Part shown: piece by piece, positions 61,121 through 64,000 of the stretch | How positions within the stretch are numbered: the stretch's first letter is position 1 | Layout: every line of letters starts with the position of its first letter | Source: Acidimicrobiia bacterium | GTDB lineage: Bacteria; Actinomycetota; Acidimicrobiia; Acidimicrobiales; Poriferisodalaceae | DNA: 64,000 bases | Direction of reading: 5' to 3' | NCBI GenBank assembly: GCA_022820925.1 | Contig: JAJEEO010000006.1 | Span: 216,976-280,975 of the forward strand | The notes under the pieces: generated by a model | Seen by the model: the letters and a program-made list of their open reading frames with translations, nothing else | Database searches by the model: none | Told to the model about the DNA's origin: nothing | Translations under genes and position numbers: made by a program

Positions 61121-61212
61121 GGAGCGTGAGATGAGCATCCCCCGAGGGGCAATTCGTTCAGAACATCGTGATGCGGTCACGGCGGCCGCGGCAGGAGCGT
61201 GACGTGAGCATC
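61121..61212 (+). repeat. direct repeat of the sucD ribosome-binding site and start, with a 23-codon leader ORF
   Basis: GGAGCGTGAGATGAGCATC (61121-61139) recurs as GGAGCGTGACGTGAGCATC (61194-61212), 73 bp on. The first ATG (61131) opens a 23-codon ORF whose TGA at 61200-61202 ends one base before the sucD GTG. It is either the relic of a duplication or a translated leader peptide that couples sucC and sucD expression. Confidence 0.6.
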
Positions 61213-62088
61213 TTCGTCAACAAGGACACCAAGGTCGTCTACCAGGGCCTCACCGGCTCCCAAGGCCGCTACTACGGCATGCTGAACCGCGACTACGGCA
61301 CCAACGTGGTGGCGGGCACCAACCCCCGCAAGGCCGGCACCGACGTGGAAGGCGTGCCGGTGTTCGCCAACTGCACCGAGGCCGTTGCAGCCACGGGCGC
61401 CAATGCCTCGTGCATCTTCATCCCCGCGCCCGGAGTGTTCGACGCCGTGATGGACGCCGCCGAGGCGGGCATCGAATTCGTGGCCTGCATCACCGAGGGC
61501 GTGCCGGCCCACGACGAGGCCCGCTTTTTCAACATGCTCAAGCGCGACTACCCCGGGGTGCGGCTGCTGGGCCCGAACTGCCCGGGCATCATCACGCCGG
61601 GGGAGTGCAACATCGGCATCACCGCGGGCCATATCGCCAAGCCGGGCGGCCCGGTGGGCATCGTCAGCCGGTCGGGCACGCTGACCTACCAGGCGCTGTA
61701 CGAGCTGCAGCAGAAGGACATCGGCGTCACGACGTGCGTGGGCATCGGCGGTGACCCGGTGCCGGGCACGTCGTTCATCGACTGCCTCGAGGCGTTCGAA
61801 GCCGATCCCGACACCAAGGCCGTGATGATGATCGGCGAGATCGGCGGCTCGGCCGAGGAAGAGGCGGCCGAGTTCATCAAGCACCACATGTCCAAGCCGG
61901 TGTCGAGCTACATCGCCGGCGTGACTGCGCCCCCGGGCAAGAAGATGGGCCACGCAGGCGCCATCGTCTCGGGCGGAAAGGGCACCGCCGAGGCCAAGAT
62001 GGAAGCGCTGCGCGACGCCGGTGCGCAGGTCGGGCTCAACCCCACCGAGGCCGGCGAGCTGATGGCGGAGATCGTCGCCGGGCTCTAG
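61204..62088 (+). CDS. sucD: Succinyl-CoA ligase subunit alpha
   Basis: CoA-binding and phospho-histidine subunit; 294 residues. SIFVNKDTKVVYQGLTGSQGRYYG, LLGPNCPGIITPGECNIGI and the catalytic-His region KKMGHAGAIVSGGKGTA are canonical. GTG 61204 follows GGAG and gives the family N-terminus. The 88-bp gap from sucC contains an upstream copy of the same start region. Confidence 0.97.
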   Translation: MSIFVNKDTKVVYQGLTGSQGRYYGMLNRDYGTNVVAGTNPRKAGTDVEGVPVFANCTEAVAATGANASCIFIPAPGVFDAVMDAAEAGIEFVACITEGVPAHDEARFFNMLKRDYPGVRLLGPNCPGIITPGECNIGITAGHIAKPGGPVGIVSRSGTLTYQALYELQQKDIGVTTCVGIGGDPVPGTSFIDCLEAFEADPDTKAVMMIGEIGGSAEEEAAEFIKHHMSKPVSSYIAGVTAPPGKKMGHAGAIVSGGKGTAEAKMEALRDAGAQVGLNPTEAGELMAEIVAGL

Positions 62089-62131
62089 AGCTTGGCCCTC
62101 GTGTATTCCGGGGTTGCGTACTCGATACGTG

Positions 62132-63403
62132 TCAGTTCTGACTGAGTTCGGCGTAGATCTCCAGCAGTGCTGCGGCATGGGCCTCGGGGCCGAACGGTGC
62201 CGGCGCTGCAGCGTTCGATGCAGCCGAAGTGTCGAAGTCTGACTGCAGGGCCTTGGTGAGCGCTGCCGACAGCGCTTCGGCGTTGTCGGGCGGGACCAGG
62301 CAGCCGTTGGTGCCGTCGGTGATGAGTTGGGGTGCAGCGCCCACAGCGGTGGCGACCACGGTTCGGCCTGCAGCGAGAGCCTCCGCGGTGATCATGCCGA
62401 AGCCCTCGCGCCGGCTGGGCATGCACACCAGGCGGGCTCGCCGGTACCACTCGCGGACCTCGCCGGGTGCAACGGCTCCGGCGAAGGTCGCGTTCACGCC
62501 GCGCCGCAGCGCCAGCGCCTCGAGCAGGGCACGATCAGGCCCGTCGCCCACGATGACGACGTCTGGTCGTTGCGTCGCATCCATCAGCGCCGCGGCCTCG
62601 ATCAGCACATCGAAGCCTTTCTCGGCCATGAGGCGTCCGACTGCGACCACTGGCCCATCGGCCGGCGTCGGCGTGACTGGCCCGAGCCGGTCGACGCCCA
62701 TCGGCATCGGCACAACCTGCAGCACTGGGCTGGATCGCCGCACGGCTCGCCCGATGTCGGGCAGGGGCTGCAACGCCCTCGTTCGAGCTCGGGATCGCCC
62801 GTCCTCGGTGCCGTCGGCGCGAGGCCTGGGACGCCGCTCACCGCGTCGCTGCACCAGCGACGAGGCCCAGTCACGCAGCTCCTCCGACACTGTGACCACG
62901 GCGCCCGCGCGGCGCAGCACCCGGCGCGCGAGCCACCGGTGAACCGTGTTCGCAGTAACGGCGGCATCCGAACCGTGAACATGCACCACGCTGATTGTCC
63001 GCCTTCTCGCTAGGGCGGCGGCAGCAACGGCCACCAGCCCGCAGGGAAACCACCAGTGCCCATGGATCACGGCTCCGTCACCCGAACGGCGACGTGCGTG
63101 ACGGCCTGCGGCCAGGGTCAGCTTGGCGATCATCGGGATGACCCACAGCGCTGACAGCCCGGAGAACACGCGGTAGCTCTCACCGAGCGCCACCCGCGCC
63201 TCCACGCTCGCCGGAGCGAACCGCACCCGGCGCACCTCCACGCCGCCTACCTCGTGACGGCGCGGTGCATCCGGATGAGCGGGGCACACCACCGTCACTT
63301 GGGCACCCGCACCGGCCAACGCCCGTGCGTGATCAGCCAGGAACGGCTTGTGATGGTCATCCAGCGACGTCGGAAACCCAGGGGCTACCAGCACCACTCG
63401 CAC
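62132..63403 (-). CDS. Glycosyltransferase family 4-like
   Basis: GT-B fold glycosyltransferase of 423 residues. VRVVLVAPGFPTSLDDHHKPFLADHARAL is the N-terminal acceptor half. VAVGRLMAEKGFDVLIEAA, VGDGPDRALLEALA and MPSRREGFGMITAEALAAGRTVVAT form the nucleotide-sugar half with the E-x7-E motif. It probably adds a sugar to a lipid or polysaccharide. GTG 63403 is chosen because homology starts there; upstream in-frame sequence is low-complexity. A ~40-residue Arg-rich loop near residue 200 is unusual. Convergent with sucD. Confidence 0.88.
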   Translation of the reverse strand: MRVVLVAPGFPTSLDDHHKPFLADHARALAGAGAQVTVVCPAHPDAPRRHEVGGVEVRRVRFAPASVEARVALGESYRVFSGLSALWVIPMIAKLTLAAGRHARRRSGDGAVIHGHWWFPCGLVAVAAAALARRRTISVVHVHGSDAAVTANTVHRWLARRVLRRAGAVVTVSEELRDWASSLVQRRGERRPRPRADGTEDGRSRARTRALQPLPDIGRAVRRSSPVLQVVPMPMGVDRLGPVTPTPADGPVVAVGRLMAEKGFDVLIEAAALMDATQRPDVVIVGDGPDRALLEALALRRGVNATFAGAVAPGEVREWYRRARLVCMPSRREGFGMITAEALAAGRTVVATAVGAAPQLITDGTNGCLVPPDNAEALSAALTKALQSDFDTSAASNAAAPAPFGPEAHAAALLEIYAELSQN

Positions 63404-63524
63404 TCGCCCAGTCTCGCAATGTTGCGGCTGCGTGCCGCCCGAGGGGGCTCCGGGTGGCGCTCGACAGCCCCGGTACGCTCGGCGGGATGCTGGCTGGGCA
63501 CCAGATGTGCCGGGTGCGCCGGAC

Positions 63525-64000
63525 ATGCCAGACGCTCAGCAGCGCGGGCGTGCGGTCGTGACGGGGCCGGACGGCAGCATCGGCGAACGGCGGCGGGCCG
63601 GCACTGCCGTGAGATGGGCGCTGGGGTTGGCGACCGCGGCGATGATCGTCTGGCTGGCTGTCCGGTACTGGGACGACCTGCGCCAGATCGATCTCCAGGT
63701 GGATGCCGTCGGGCTGCTGGCCGCCGTCATCGTGTCGATGACCGCCACGTGGTGCCTGGCGCTCGGCTGGCGGGAGCTCATCGACGGTTACGGCACGCCG
63801 CTGGCGCAGGGCCCGGCGCTGCGCATCTGGATGCTGTCCCAGGCCACGCGCTATCTGCCGACCGGACTGGCACCGATCGTCGCCCGGGCCGGCCTGGCTG
63901 CCCCGCTCGGCGTGAACCGTGCCGCCGCCGGGGCGTCGGTGATCGTCGAGACCGCCACGCTGGTCGGCTGGTCGACGGTGTTCGCGGCGCTGTGGGCGCC
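63525..64000 (+). CDS. membrane protein, lysylphosphatidylglycerol synthase TM/UPF0104-like, 5' part
   Basis: The frame runs off the window end. Hydrophobic segments lie at WALGLATAAMIVWLAVRYW, AVGLLAAVIVSMTATWCLALGW and ASVIVETATLVGWSTVFAALWA. Between them WMLSQATRYLPTGLAPIVARAGLA fits the UPF0104/lysylphosphatidylglycerol synthase membrane domain, a family often beside glycosyltransferases and thought to flip or export lipid-linked products. ATG 63525 is one possible start, GTG 63558 another. Divergent from the glycosyltransferase, with 121 bp between. Confidence 0.65.
   Translation, partial: MPDAQQRGRAVVTGPDGSIGERRRAGTAVRWALGLATAAMIVWLAVRYWDDLRQIDLQVDAVGLLAAVIVSMTATWCLALGWRELIDGYGTPLAQGPALRIWMLSQATRYLPTGLAPIVARAGLAAPLGVNRAAAGASVIVETATLVGWSTVFAALWA

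Overview
This window comes from a high-GC actinobacterial chromosome. The rpoC-str-S10-spc-alpha order followed by rplM-rpsI-glmM-glmS-acpS-nnrD-alr-tsaE-tsaB-rimI-tsaD-groES-groEL, and the later pcrA-sucC-sucD block, are typical of Actinobacteria. Class Acidimicrobiia is my best guess, but this rests on gene content and protein style only; no rRNA or tRNA gene was seen.

Layout. (1) 1-7687: 3' end of rpoC, then rpsL-rpsG-fusA-tuf-rpsJ. (2) 7688-12960: an accessory block that splits the S10 operon between rpsJ and rplC. It holds a minus-strand molybdenum hydroxylase operon (FAD, 2Fe-2S and molybdopterin subunits plus a MoaD/ThiS-like carrier) and a plus-strand medium-chain oxidoreductase. (3) 12981-27716: rplC through secY-adk, then rpmJ-rpsM-rpsK-rpsD-rpoA-rplQ. 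map and infA are not in their usual place. rplC has its own promoter, so the split operon restarts there. (4) 27737-37207: accessory genes between rplQ and rplM: an RraA-like protein, a stearoyl-ACP-desaturase-like protein, a membrane protein with a winged-helix regulator, Fe-type superoxide dismutase, an M16 lipoprotein peptidase, an inverted truA and an N-acyl-D-amino-acid deacylase-like amidohydrolase. (5) 37304-50491: rplM-rpsI, UDP-GlcNAc and D-alanine synthesis (glmM, a very large glmS, alr), acpS, nnrD and the tRNA t6A genes tsaE/tsaB/tsaD with rimI. A catechol 2,3-dioxygenase-like gene lies between glmM and glmS on the other strand. (6) 50526-52650: heat-shock groES-groEL under a CIRCE element. 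(7) 52852-64000: guaA, an orphan ThDP enzyme, argJ, pcrA/uvrD, sucCD, a glycosyltransferase and the start of a membrane protein.

The most unusual feature is a set of short tandem repeats with units of 27-33 bp, nearly all carrying an internal inverted repeat. They lie in frame inside glmM, glmS (three arrays) and alr (5.5 copies at the N-terminus), and as duplicated gene ends or starts at moaD, adk, glmM and tsaE/tsaB. Unit sequences differ between loci and seem to derive from the host gene, but the architecture recurs: in-frame arrays have periods of 27, 30 or 33 bp, while three of the junction arrays have exactly 32 bp. One glmS array shows paired substitutions that keep its hairpin perfect. 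This may be an undescribed repeat-generating process or repeat family. The second notable item is a GlmS homologue of about 1255 residues, roughly twice the normal size.

Promoters of the form TTGNNN-17 bp-TAGSCT precede rpsL, tuf and rplC. groES has TTGTGG-17 bp-TATCGT abutting its CIRCE. Dyads that look like operators lie upstream of the membrane-protein/regulator pair and of the dioxygenase. No intergenic stretch exceeds 300 bp.
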